A DNA stretch of 64,000 nucleotides. Source: Brachypterus glaber. Taxonomy: Eukaryota > Arthropoda > Insecta > Coleoptera > Kateretidae. The notes beneath the pieces are model-generated. The model was not told the origin of the DNA. It made no database searches and saw only the letters and a list, made by a program, of their open reading frames with translations. This document shows positions 9,329-19,790 of this stretch, piece after piece. The translations under genes and the position numbers were made by a program. The stretch spans positions 248,001 through 312,000 of the forward strand of contig OY294046.1 in NCBI GenBank assembly GCA_958510825.1, in the 5' to 3' direction. Numbering within the stretch: the first letter of the stretch is position 1; each line of letters opens with the position of its first letter.

Positions 9329-10069
9329 GGGGCTGTCCATATATTACGTAACGCGCCTAGTGGGGGGGGTCAGAGAAATTGTTACAGTTTTTGACAGGGG
9401 GGGGGGGGGACTCTAGGTAAACGTTACGTAACGGAATTTGGTAAATTTATTTCCTAAGCTTGACAGATGTATTTTTATTTCAACATAAATTACTATTTAG
9501 TGGCCCATAATTCCCTTTTTCACACAAAAATTGACGAAACTATGCATATTTAAATAATATTGTAATCAGTAAAAAAACTGTTGACATTGATATTAAAAAA
9601 AAATCTTACGGTCCTGTTCTTGCGTAATCTTGCCGATGAATCAACGGCGATGATACATTTTCGCGCGGAATGTGTACTCACAGAACACCAATGTGTGTAC
9701 TATTTGTGTACCTGTGCATAAACAATATACGTGGTATATGTGACACTCAGTGTAAAAAGAGGTACCTAGTATTTTTTCCCTGTGTGATATTAATTATGAA
9801 TATTTTTTTAAAGTTTAAGTGATTTTTTTGTGTAATTTTTTTTAAGGTTATGTTATACTATATTTTATTTTGGGTTCATGTTTGTTTTGTCGAGAAAAAC
9901 GAATCAATAGTGAGAATACAGTTAAATTTATTGCGAAACTAAATTTTTATATTGTTACGCGTTACACAGGGGGGGGGGGGGTGTTGGTAAATGTGACAGT
10001 TTGTTACACAAGGGGGGGGGGGGGTCAATATTTTTGAAAAATTGCGTTACGTAATATATGGACAGTCCC
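9329..10069. mobile_element. PIF/Harbinger-type element, 741 bp
   Basis: Ends GGGGCTGTCCATATATTACG and the complement GGGACTGTCCATATATTACG. It is flanked by TAA at 9326-9328 and 10070-10072, a TWA target duplication. Subterminal G-runs (up to 12 G) lie near both ends, and inner copies of GTTACGTAACG are present. No transposase frame, so it is nonautonomous. Same group as 28869 and 53907. Confidence 0.85.
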
Positions 10070-10243
10070 TAAGTACACGAAGCCTATTAAAAATCAAAAA
10101 AATCCCACCCAAAAAAATATATACTCTATTTACCCAGCGATTTTCTCGAAAACTAAAAGAGATAATCAAGTTCTGCAAATACCCACTTAAATGGAACAAC
10201 AATGTATATAAAAATTAGCCAAAAATAAAATCCATCCCTCAAC

Positions 10244-10479
10244 CCCAACGTTCAAGTACTACGTAACGCAAAATGTACCAAAATTCATACACTTCATACC
10301 TCAGTTCTCGCGTTATTCAAGGCTGTAGAGATTTCATATTTTAGCAACCCCCCTAACACACCCCCTATTAGGGGGGGTAGCCAAAATATGATCTCTATAA
10401 TCTATAATAACGCGAGAACCGTGGTATGAAGTGTATGAATTTTGGTACAATTTGCGTTACGAAATACTTGGACGTTCCC
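10244..10479. mobile_element. Family B-related element, larger and diverged
   Basis: AACGTTCAAGTACTACGTAA at the left and the complement of GGGAACGTCCAAGTATTTCG at the right. Extended inner arms (GTACCAAAATTCATACACTT / AAGTGTATGAATTTTGGTAC and TCTCGCGTTAT / ATAACGCGAGA) make it nearly a full palindrome around a CCCCTATTAGGGG centre. TTA follows the right end; the left flank has drifted. Non-coding. Confidence 0.75.
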
Positions 10480-10566
10480 TTACCCCTAACTTAATTTTTT
10501 CAAATAGCGCTCTTATATTTTTTGGTTTTTGGATTGAACTTTAGCTTCCAAATATAATGGTATAAT

Positions 10567-10650
10567 ATAGCTCCCATTTTCAACATAACTTCAAAAAAGA
10601 TAACAAAAAAGTACAATTTTTTTTACAAGTTATGTTAAAAATGGGAGCTA
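10567..10650. repeat. Short foldback, TAGCTCCCATTTT arms
   Basis: TAGCTCCCATTTTCAACATA and TATGTTAAAAATGGGAGCTA enclose an A-rich loop, ~84 bp in all. Probably a tiny MITE. Immediately right, 10667-10720 holds a family G fragment (CAGATTCGGATTCAGCG). Confidence 0.65.
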
Positions 10651-10724
10651 ACTTTCAAATTCTGACCTCAGATTCGGATTCAGCGGCACAAAATACATAG
10701 AAATTGACTAGTCGAGTCCGTCGG

Positions 10725-11480
10725 AGATCCAACTTTTTCTTTTTTATGTGGCTGTGTTATTATTTTAATTTTAATTTTTTTTTCTTAAAAGAAAATAAGG
10801 GAACAAAGAGTATCTACTGAATAACAAGTGATCCAATAATTGTTAAGCAAATTCAAGTGCTGGTGGCGTCAAGGAAAAACAAATTAGTCCCGGCGTCTCG
10901 CACAGCCTGCTTTGCAGGCTCACATTCGTAGATAAGTGACTTCTCTATTATTTTACCGATGCCGCCTTGTTATTTCGTATGACACACTTATTTAAGCAAT
11001 CATACAAGATTCGCGTCAGTCATCTTAGCCACACATTTTTTTTGGCTTACGTTGCCGGCATGAAAAAAGCAGTTGTTTATACTGAAGGCTAAATCAAAAC
11101 TAAAAAAATTGAATTACAAGTAGATACACTGACAACACTGAGATGGCAACGTTGCATAATGATTTAAGGTTATGTAGCTTTTTCTAGATGTCAGTGATGC
11201 CTAATCGTAAAAAGTATTGAACCTTGTGTCAGACGCAACTGATCTATAGTTTTATTTTTCATTTAGACATGCCGCAAATTATTATTTTTAGAAATAAAGT
11301 TAGGATACTTATTTATTATTGTTTAAATTAGGAAGATAATGCTGATAATAAACAATATAAGTACATCATTATACGTTATTATTTATGCGTAAAATTGAAA
11401 CTAAAAACCTAAACGTTAAGAAATTGAATAGACAAGAAACATTTGTCACTTTTAGGGTTTTTGGGTTTGCTTATATATTT
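10725..11480. other. AT-rich stretch, no gene seen
   Basis: No convincing gene or repeat. A short GC-richer patch at 10890-10925 (CGGCGTCTCGCACAGCCTGC) has no open coding context. Confidence 0.5.
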
Positions 11481-11990
11481 TTTTTATTTTGCGACTCTCA
11501 TAAGATCATAATCACACGTATTTTGCGTGTTCTTATAGGCCCATAAGAGGTCTGTACTTTTTGTTCTTTTGGGTTGGCAACAGACCTGGCCTATCGCTTG
11601 ACGTTTTCCGTGCAAATGTCAATGTCGCTTTAAAGTTGAATTTTCTACAAAATTTTGTGTTTGGGTTATTTTTACCATGTTAAAATTGTGGTTTGGGTAA
11701 TTGTAGTAAAAACGAGAGGAGATGACTATAAAATATATCAAATATAATTAGAATTTTTTAAACTGTAATGCCTATCCAAAACAAAAATCCCTAAATCAGT
11801 CATCAATTTAAATGTAAGTTTTTTTTTTAATTTTAGGTCAAAATAGAAAAAATTGTATAAAGCACTCGTTTCATAACACGTTTTTAGCGCACTAGTACTT
11901 TAGAAAACTCGCCGCAAGCGGCTGGTTTTCTAAACTTGTACTCGTGCGCTAAAAACGTATGTTATGAAACTAGTACTTTAATATACTATA
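11481..11990 (+). mobile_element. Family D, copy 2 (best full copy)
   Basis: About 510 bp. The left part holds a small hairpin (CACACGTATTTTGCGTGT), then GGGTTGGCAACAGACCTGGC and CTATCGCTTGACGTTTTCCG. The right part is a ~95-bp foldback: TTTCATAACACGTTTTTAGC pairs with GCTAAAAACGTATGTTATGA, with inner arms ACTAGTACTTTAGAAAAC / GTTTTCTAAACTTGTACT. It ends ACTTTAATATACTAT. No ORF. Other copies: 1-201, 14166-14660, 44315-44795. Confidence 0.85.
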
Positions 11991-12305
11991 AAATCTGTTG
12001 TTAAAATTTAAAAACAATTAAAATGCCGGATCCAATATGGCGGACAAAACTATAATATTGTACGGCTGGGGAGAAAAAAGTCGTTTAGCGGTTGCCTCTC
12101 ACGGTTATTATACAATGCGTAGGAGACGCTTACTATATTTACTATATTTAGTATTAGATAATTTTCTATCGTTCTCATGTATTTAATTTAACCATAATTA
12201 GGTAATGTGAGAAATGACATTCTCATTTTGAATTGATGTTTTTTATTCTCAAGGATATTTTTTTTATTAATTTTATGCACAGAAAAACAGCATTAAATTG
12301 ATTTG

Positions 12306-12460
12306 CAGGGGTGACGCGGGTGATTTTTTTTTGGGGGAGAGGGGCAGAACAAAACTTCTCCATCTAATTTAAGGAATTTCCCAACTTTTTTTACTGGGGA
12401 ATTTTCCCAATTTAGTGTTTTAAAAAAGGTCCTCACCTGCACAATTTTTTTTGAGGGGTG
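12306..12460 (+). repeat. Family L fragment, copy 1
   Basis: Begins CAGGGGTGACGCGGGTGATT, followed by a T-run, a G-run, AATTTCCCAACTTTTTTTAC and GGTCCTCACC. The CAGGG start and the phrases recur at 29866 and 61867. CAGGG-type ends are common in hAT transposons, but no 8-bp target duplication was found, so the class is tentative. Confidence 0.55.
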
Positions 12461-13547
12461 GAGTGCAATCTTGGCATAAATTATACTATCAAATTGTTTT
12501 AACATTAACCCTACTTTTTGCGAATTGTTAATTTGATATATTTTATTCTTAGATTTTGGGAACTTTAATGCTTATCGGCAACGCCGCTCATGTGCGGCTT
12601 GGCAACCTCGGAAAAAACGCCTTTAAATCAGACAGTTTTATATGTAAGTGTCAGTACTTGGTGTTGAATTAATTTGTGAATAGTAGTACACCAAGTGGTC
12701 CAATTGTTTTTCTCACGTTGGTAACGTGAGTGCAAAAGACCTATATTTGCACAAATTTTCTTGTTAATTAACATTATTAATTATATTAATATTCTGCTAA
12801 TTAACATTAACACGGATATACTTACTTGTAACACAAACAAGATCACAAATAAATGCGGAAAACCAGACTATGAAACTAATTCATGTGCATCAAAATATAA
12901 AACATAACATTTTATTTATTTATTTATTATAATAGCATAATAAATAATATTATTCTTTGTTTTTACAAAAATATTCTTCTAAAAATACCATTGATGTTCG
13001 GGAAAGTAGTATACTATTAATAATCTTGCCCTGAACAGGTCCGTATAACAAGTAGTTTTTTTAAAGAATATATGGTACATCTTGCCTCGAGAAAAATTTT
13101 TGTCCCAGAGCGGTTAAATTCAGGGTTTAGGATTCAGGGATGAAAACGAGGGTTTTGTGGAAAAATGTAACATCTATCCTAGTTTTAAATGAAGGGTGAC
13201 ACACATTTCTACTCATAACATCACAATTCAACTCAATACGAGACTCAATAGTACATTCATTTAAGGTGAAAAAAGGGGTAAACCTCGGAATGAAAGATAC
13301 CAAGCTATAAACTTGTATAAATCTTTGTTTTGACATTCTATAAGTTAGCTCAAAAGTCTCGTAGAATCCGCGTCGCAAGATATTCAAGGTCAGAGGTCGC
13401 AAAAACCCGTTTTTTTGTAATTATCTTTTTTTCTTTGCTTCAAATGACATTTTGAGTTATTAGCAAAGTTGTAGAGCATAAAATTCTCTACAAATTGGTA
13501 TGTTAATATTTTATACAATTAACCGTTCTCGAGATAGAGCGGTTATC
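12461..13547. other. AT-rich stretch, no gene seen
   Basis: No recognisable protein or RNA gene. The minus-strand frame at 13127-13402 (91 codons) shows no conserved motif and is treated as chance. Confidence 0.45.
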
Positions 13548-13692
13548 CGTATATTTGATAACGCTAGGTCAACTGTGGAATTCAATACAGTACAGTTTAT
13601 AAAGTTAATTATTTACTAAAAATATTGTATTTATTATAGTTATAAACTGTACTATGCATTTGATGCCACAGTTGGCGTAGCGTTATCATATA
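13548..13692. repeat. Foldback MITE, GATAACGCTAGG arms
   Basis: GATAACGCTAGGTCAACTGT at 13557 pairs with ACAGTTGGCGTAGCGTTATC ending at 13687. Inner arms ACAGTACAGTTTATAA / TTATAAACTGTACT follow. About 145 bp, non-coding. Confidence 0.7.
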
Positions 13693-13709
13693 CTGTGCGA
13701 TTTTTAAAG

Positions 13710-13800
13710 ACTGTTGGTGAAAAAATGATAATATAATAAAATAGTTAAAAATGTAATTTTTGATGCGGCTGTAACGACAGTTACCATGGAATTACCCTAT
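13710..13800 (+). repeat. Family N terminal phrase, copy 1
   Basis: AATATAATAAAATAGTTAAAAA-like DNA followed by GCGGCTGTAACGACAGTTAC and CATGGAATTACCC. The same ending occurs at 36549-36580 (with a clear inverted partner) and 38921-38953. Confidence 0.5.
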
Positions 13801-14165
13801 ATCTTGGCCCACTGTGAGGTACAAAATTCTAATTTATAAAGTTTTATTAAAAAATGAATTTGAAATAAAATAAAGATTTTTGAAGTATGATCTAGGTAAA
13901 ACATAAAATATATGTATAAAAAAATATTAATTTTTTGCTTAAAATTTTCTCTCTTTGCAACTCATTATACACTTTATACACCGACAATCAAGATCAGTGA
14001 ATAATTAAAGCTTTTGCTCATGCATAAACATGTAAGCACTAGAATGAATACCAACTTGAAAATTTATTATGATATTTATAACAATTCTGCTGTCGCACTT
14101 GAAAACACAGTATCTGCTATTTATATAAAGGTGAATTTACTCAGGTTATTCAGGTGGTAATATTT

Positions 14166-14660
14166 TTTATATTTTGTGGTTATTATAAGCTCATAATCAC
14201 ACACATTTTGCGTGTTCTTATAAGAGGTTAGTATTTTTTTTTTGGGTTGGCAACAGGAATCCTGTTACAGGACAAATTACTATTGCTTGACGTATTTCGA
14301 GCAAAAATCAATATCGCTTTAAACCTTAATTTTCTACAAAATTGTGTTTTAAGTTAATTTTTACCGTGTTAAAATTGTTGCTTGGTTACCTACCTGAAAA
14401 GAAGAAGAGCTGACTATAAAATATATCAAAATATCATTTGTTCTTGGAATTTTAAACATGGCAAAAATTTTAATGCCAACCAAAACAAAAATCTTCAAAT
14501 CGGTCATGAATCTAAAGGTACCTATGTATTTTTTTAATTTTAGAGAAAATAGAAAAAAATAGTTTAAAGCACTGTCTTCATAACACGTTTTTATTGCACG
14601 AGTACAAGTTTAGACAACGAGCCGCTTGCGGTGTTTTGAAACTAGTATTTTAATATAAGT
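14166..14660 (+). mobile_element. Family D, copy 3 (degraded)
   Basis: Follows the D order: ATAATCACACACATTTTGCG, GGGTTGGCAACAGG, TTGCTTGACGTATTTCGAGC, ACCGTGTTAAAATTGTTGC, TCATAACACGTTTTTATTGC. The foldback arm at the right has a deletion and many substitutions, so this is an older copy. Confidence 0.75.
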
Positions 14661-15268
14661 ACTACAAAACATTAACCAATCAAGTTACAGTTTTAAAAAA
14701 TCCAGCAATGCTAGACTAGCCAGAAGCTAGAACCTTTTAGGTAATTGACGTTTCTTAAAAATTAAAACTGTGTATGTTATTGGTGGGTTCTGTAAAACCT
14801 GAAACATGTAGAATTCTTAAAAATTAACGAATATTATAATAAAAATAAAATTACCCAAAATTTTTTGAAAAAAATGAGCTAGTTCAGAAACAATTGGATT
14901 AGATTACCTCCTTTAAAAAAAAATCAGTAAAATTTTTCTTAAAGCGTACTTGAGTTATCGTGCCTACACGTTTCCCGACTGCTGTACCGTTGCATAACGC
15001 TATTATTTTTGAACAAATAAAAACGGTTCTATGTTTCACTCAAACATTTTGTAGAGGGGTCTTGGCTGCGTTACGTATTGTCCCTACTGAAAATCTGATA
15101 AAAATATTTGGTAGCTAATAATTTAAAGACAAACAAAATAAAAATGAAAATTTTAATACTTTTCTAAATACTTCTTTTAAAATTTTTAATGGAAATTAAA
15201 ATAAACTAATTTTTGCAGAAAAAAATGCTGGTTACTGCCTTTTGTAAAGTTGCAGTCAAATAGTTTAT
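14661..15268. other. AT-rich stretch with a CTTGAGTTATCGTGCC phrase
   Basis: No gene. GTACTTGAGTTATCGTGCCT at 14947 matches the phrase GTACTTGAGTTATCATGACC at 23191, so part of the shared module is present here. Confidence 0.45.
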
Positions 15269-15345
15269 GGGTCTGTGGCGCCCAAGCTGGGAGCTCTCAG
15301 AGGTGTGCGAGCGGTGGTACTCGAGTCCCACACTGGCCCCCCCGT
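15269..15345 (+). repeat. tRNA-like SINE head (pol III A and B boxes)
   Basis: TGGCGCCCAAGCTGGGAGC (15275-15293) resembles a tRNA A box and D-arm, and GGTACTCGAGTCCC (15316-15329) a B box, about 41 nt apart, which is tRNA-like spacing. The stretch is much more GC-rich than its flanks. It does not fold as a full tRNA, so a tRNA-derived SINE fragment is the best reading. No tail could be fixed. The 102-codon frame that runs through it (15250-15558) is not protein-like. Confidence 0.4.
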
Positions 15346-15692
15346 GGCGTAAAACCCGCGGGTTGCCTATTCTATGCGCGCACTTCCAGGTCCTTATTTT
15401 TAACGGGGGAATTAATTAATAAACTCGCCATCAAGTATAATACGAAGAATTGCTCTCTGGAGTTATGCCCCCTCTCAAACATTATCGTAAATTTCAAAAA
15501 TCCACCTTATAAGTTGTTCCACGGACGAGTAATTAATAAGTTTGTAACAAGCGGTTAATTTTATGCGCACTTGCTAATTTTACATGGGTATTCTTTTACT
15601 TTATTACCGAGTGTTTCCTTTCTTGAAATGAATAGTTGTTTAAAGGACTTACAAGATTTAAATAATGTTACTTTAATAATAAATCAATTACA

Positions 15693-15884
15693 AGTTGTAC
15701 TCTACAAGTTTTAAAGTAGACTACAACCTAACGACTATAACATTTCTAAAATAAAAAGTTGTACTCTACAAGTTTTAAAGTAGACTACAACCTAACGACT
15801 ATAACATTTCTAAAATAAAAAGTTGTACTCTACAAGTTTTAAAGTAGACTACAACCTAACGACTATAACATTTCTAAAATAAAA
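15693..15884. repeat. Three perfect 64-bp tandem units
   Basis: Three identical units starting AGTTGTACTCTACAAGTTTT at 15693, 15757 and 15821, each ending CATTTCTAAAATAAA. No differences between units by eye, indicating very recent tandem growth or an assembly collapse or expansion. Each unit contains the near-palindrome AGTTGTACTCTACAAGT. Non-coding. Confidence 0.95.
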
Positions 15885-15906
15885 AAATATATTTGAATAA
15901 TAATTT

Positions 15907-16237
15907 TTATCCAATACATACAGATAATAAGACAATTACCAGCTTTATTTTAAATAGATAAACTCAATAATAACCCCCGCGTGGCTTTTACTTTATTAAG
16001 TGGATAATTATTTATTTCACCCACTCAACTGTCACTTGTCAAATTATTTTCTTGTAAATGTCATTAAAATTTTTAATAAAAATATGAATTCCTATTTATT
16101 GGATAAAACCTTGTATGGCACTCATGGGTAAACCGATATTGCCCTCTCGAAAATTAACCTGCTTGGCTGACGCCTCGGGGGTTAATTTTCTCATGGGCAA
16201 TATCTTACTTTACCCACTAGTACCATAAATAACTATT
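15907..16237 (-). mobile_element. Family A, copy 3, extended by a 222-bp tandem duplication
   Basis: Minus-strand A unit from TTTATCCAATACATAC to CATAAATAACTATT. AATAATAATTTTTAT occurs on both sides (about 15896-15910 and 16238-16252), a possible target duplication overlapping the element end. In the hairpin the usual CGCAGG is CGGGGG. The distal 156 bp and 66 bp of flank are repeated at 16304-16525. Confidence 0.85.
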
Positions 16238-16525
16238 AATAATAATTTTTATGACAAACCACTAAACATAGCAATATTTTTTTGAGTCACCCTACTTTAA
16301 ATTATATGAATTCCTATTTATTGGATAAAACCTTGTATGGCACTCATGGGTAAACCGATATTGCCCTCTCGAAAATTAACCTGCTTGGCTGACGCCTCGG
16401 GGGTTAATTTTCTCATGGGCAATATCTTACTTTACCCACTAGTACCATAAATAACTATTAATAATAATTTTTATGACAAACCACTAAACATAGCAATATT
16501 TTTTTGAGTCACCCTACTTTAAATT
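16082..16525. repeat. 222-bp direct tandem duplication
   Basis: Two copies, 16082-16303 and 16304-16525, read as identical. Each runs from ATATGAATTCCTATTTATTG (inside the A element) to GTCACCCTACTTTAAATT in the flank. Both share the copy-specific CGGGGG variant, so the duplication came after the A insertion. Confidence 0.95.
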
Positions 16526-16526
16526 A

Positions 16527-17480
16527 AAAGAACTATAAAATTACTTTTTGCGGTGTGGTCCAAAAGTAACCCTCTCAGGGAGCATTTTAAAGCAAAAAAA
16601 AATCAATATGACAATATATTTGTTTTAAACATTTTTTCAAAGGTTCAATTTATTTGCGGTTATTGAGATTTTTTCTGGTTTTTTTTTGTACATATCATTT
16701 AAAATTAGTAGAATTCACGTTTTTGCATCATGAAATTATCTTTATAAAAAATTGCTTATTTTTTTAGGAAAATTTTGACGAAAGTTTCCATTTTAAACTC
16801 GTTTCAAGCACATTTTGAATCGTCAAAAAAATTATAAAAAAAGTAGCAAATAAATAGTCAAATAGAGAAATTGATGAGCTTTAAAAAGATGTAACACAGG
16901 ACCTTCTATCTAAATGGAGTATATTTTTTGTAAAGCTCGAAGTTTTAATTTGTCGTGGGAGGATACCCTTCGAGGAGGTACTACATATGTTTATTTATAA
17001 AGATTAGGCGGGAATATAATTCTAATAAAAACTGCTCTTAGAAAAAGTTTTAATCTCTTGAAACTTGAATATGTTTAGTAATGGATGGCGCCTGTAAAAA
17101 TATTTGTTTGAAATAATACGCTCTTCAGAGATATACCCGAGCATATGTAAATCAGTAAGCGCCAGCATGTATACGGGCTCGGCACTTCTTGTGCCTACAC
17201 CACACACAAAGTGCGATTTCAAGAACATAACTTGTATTTTGATTCGAGTTATGGCAAACATTAGTACAAATTATTACGAATATCTTGTTGCATACTTTCG
17301 AGTTTTGCCTTCCACAAAAAAAAAACATAAAAAGCGTCTGTGAGTTGTAATGTTGTCAATCTCGAACATCAATTATTCAAAAGGCTTTTATGATAACTTA
17401 TCACTCTTTTAGTAGTTAGACCCCAACCATAGGGTTTTACGAGAATCGAGAAATTAAGATTTTTTTTCTTGATTTTAAGA
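16527..17480. other. AT-rich stretch, no gene seen
   Basis: No recognised gene or repeat. Overlapping frames on both strands at 17022-17343 show no conserved motifs. Confidence 0.45.
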
Positions 17481-17763
17481 AAAAACTAGATGAAACGTTG
17501 CAAGCACCCTGTCAAAACATCGGCACTATTGTACACTAGAGCCATCTAGTTTGCAAATTTCAAACTAGGTGTTTTGTTTGATTTTAAATTCTGTATCTTT
17601 AAAACATTATATTCTAGCAAAAAACTGTATATAACATTTTTTATAGGGCTTAAAAAGAGCTTTTATTTAAAATATAATTTTAGATTTTAAGCTTTCACGG
17701 CCATTAAGATATAAAGAACTTTCACTTTCGGGTTTAGACCGTGTTAATGGATTTTCACTTTCC

Positions 17764-17800
17764 GACGTTTCGTCTCTTACTACTAGAGACATCTTCAGGT
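17764..17800 (-). ncRNA. Hammerhead-ribozyme-like motif (minus arm)
   Basis: The reverse complement reads CCTGAAGATGTCTC ... GAGACGAAACGTC. Core elements CTGANGA and GAAA with cleavage-type GTC are present; stem II is GTCTCT/AGAGAC with a 7-nt loop. The stem I base differs by one nucleotide from the plus arm (ATACCTGAAG in place of ATCCCTGAAG), which weakens one pair. Confidence 0.5.
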
Positions 17801-17825
17801 ATTAATCTGAAACTGTTTCAGATTA

Positions 17826-17867
17826 ATCCCTGAAGATGTCTCTAGTAGTAAGAGACGAAACGTCGGA
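17826..17867 (+). ncRNA. Hammerhead-ribozyme-like motif (plus arm)
   Basis: CTGAAGA core at 17830-17836, stem II GTCTCT/AGAGAC, GAAA at 17857-17860, self-complementary ACGT for helix III, then C at 17864 as the expected cleavage nucleotide. TCC/GGA closes stem I. One extra T lies between the core and stem II. Minimal hammerheads with tiny helix III are known in Penelope-like elements and are thought to act as dimers. Confidence 0.55.
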
Positions 17868-18479
17868 AAGTGAAAATCCATTAACACGGTCTAAACCCGA
17901 AAGTGAAAGTTCTTTATAAAATATAATTTTTTGAAATCGGGTTATAAATATGTGAGATATGCTAAAAAAACCTTTTACTGCTTTAAACGCCAATATCTCG
18001 AAAACAGTGCGTTTTAGGAAAACGTTGTTTATAACGTTTTTTGACCAATTTAAAATTATCTTTTATATAAGTGCTAAATTAACCAAATACAATAATAATT
18101 GCCTTAATTATAAACAAAAAACGCTAAAAATAGGAGTTTTACCCTATTTTTACCCCCTTACCCCCACTTGTTTACCCCCAAAATCTAATCAGCTGTTCGG
18201 AATACGATAAGAAACAATATGCAAAAAACCGCAAGTCGATATCTCATGTAGAAATGAAGTTAAGGAGTTTACATCCAGACAGACAGACGGATTTCGACTC
18301 AATACATCGGCACTTTTAGTAGCACTTAGTGCCGATGTAATTAAGGGTGTTATTCTCGGTGTTACTTAAAAAATCAAGACTAGAGCCACGTCGAGTCGAC
18401 TCTTGTTCAAATATATTTACTTTTTATACAACCACTACCACTTAACAATTTTAGGTTATTTCTCTACCTACAAATTATG

Positions 18480-18690
18480 GAAATAATAATTCTTAGCAAT
18501 AAAAACTTGTTTAGCCTACTTTCAGGATGTTCCAATGCCTGATACTAAGGTCAATCAACCCTGCAGAATATCAGAGTCTTAAAAATTAAAACTCTTGTGA
18601 GATGAGACGAGAAGTTAATCATCGAAAAATGGTCAAGACAAGTTCAACCTATTTATTTTCTCGAAAATCGAGAAATGTTTTGTTTCTCGA
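18480..18690 (+). repeat. Family J repeat, copy 2
   Basis: TTTAGCCTACTTTCAGGATG, CAATGCCTGATACTAAGGTC and GAGACGAGAAGTTAATCATC align with 7783-7990. A-rich and non-coding. Confidence 0.6.
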
Positions 18691-19790
18691 CTTTCGTAAA
18701 ACCCTAGGTGAGTTTGTCCTAAGTAAAGGCTGTGAGCTTGTCCTAATTAATAAATAAATAAAAAACTTTTGGGCGCGTTCATTAAAAATTAAACATTTTC
18801 AAGTAAACATTATTTCTAAAATCGTTTACTTGATGATTGTAACCAAGAAAAGAACCGCGGCCGCGCGGGCCATTTTTTTTTCAAATCATAGAAAATAACA
18901 ATAGTTAATTTTTGCATTTCAAACTACTTTTTCTCTTAAAATTGTGGTTATTGGTGACGTGACGTGCACAGCAGGAACCTGGATCTGCTGATGAGAAAAC
19001 TTTAAAACCCCAAAAATTTTCAGTGGGGGCCTGTGGGACACAAAAATTAAAAAAAACCGCGGGCTTAAATATGAGTTTCCTGTTGAAAAACAAGCTTTAC
19101 GGCTAGTTATTAATAATGATCAATAATAATAATAATAATTTATATATATAATGAACCTAGTCATTAGTTAGTAATTTTTATGCATAATGATTCGATTTCA
19201 GTTAATATTATGTTTCATGGTAAATCATATAGGCGTATACGTTGATCTGGTGTAAAACAAGGATACGATTACATCTAATATTTTTGATCATATCCTGCAT
19301 AATTAACTGCATAAGTTATATTTATTTCTGCAAAATAAATAGTAAAAAATAGTGAAAAAATACCTACGTGAAATTTCTCACACATAAATTTGATGTCCTG
19401 TTAGCCGTGATATCTGAATTCAGTAAATTATCTTTATAGAATATGACATCAGCGAAGTTAAAAAGACGCCTTTTATTTCGCCAGTTGACGTTATAAAATA
19501 TGGTTAAATTTATGAATTTAAAATTTAGTTTAAAAGCCAAACCAAGGTCATCCACTGTCATTCAGTCGTCTCAGATTTGATGACTAAAAAATGTTATCAA
19601 CTAAAAATTTGCCTCCCAGGCAGTTGCCTAATGAGAAATCTTTTCCTATGTATTATGTAAAAAAAAGTATTTAAGGCACCTATTGCAATGGATTGGTAAA
19701 AGAGTTAAACATATTTTCGCAGTTTGGAGTGTTTTCCATTTTAAATACGTATCTATTATAACGCCAAGGTATCCGATATTATAGTAGTTT
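18691..19790. other. AT-rich stretch, no gene seen
   Basis: No recognised gene. It contains an isolated GC patch GAACCGCGGCCGCGCGGGCC at 18851-18870, which is striking against the background but has no coding or repeat context I can name. A short (AAT)n patch is at 19117-19140. Confidence 0.45.

Larger units (their letters stand above)
17682..17917. mobile_element. Palindromic Penelope-like terminal repeats
   Basis: 236 bp made of two inverted copies of the terminal repeat found at 49201-49333. The minus-strand arm is 17682-17813 and the plus-strand arm 17815-17917, centred at 17814 with about one mismatch over ~100 bp. The minus arm runs to the element 3' end (AGATTTTAAGCTTTCACGG). Flanks carry a 13-bp direct repeat AAAATATAATTTT (17669-17681 and 17918-17930). 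The E copy at 21880-22345 keeps the empty site (minus strand, 22147-22162). Head-to-head terminal repeats are known in Penelope-like elements. Confidence 0.9.
17480..18350 (+). mobile_element. Family E, copy 1, interrupted by a Penelope terminus
   Basis: About 635 bp without the insertion. ACATCGGCACTATTG near the left (17518) is inverted at the right as AGTGCCGATGTA (about 18330), where ATACATCGGCACTTTTAG and its complement form a terminal hairpin. Other marks: GCCATCTAGTTTGC, CAATATCTCGAAAAC, blocks of TACCCCCTTACCCCC, and CAGACAGACAGACGG. The last two match, in reverse, the module of family K. Copies: 21880-22345 (minus, truncated) and 56985-57690. Confidence 0.8.

Noticed and set aside
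15693..15884. CRISPR-like direct repeat array
   Set aside because: Units are contiguous with no spacers, and the context is eukaryotic.
17682..17917. Solo LTRs of an LTR retrotransposon
   Set aside because: No TG...CA ends, arms are inverted, the target duplication is 13 bp, and the same sequence is attached to a GIY-YIG domain at 49 kb.
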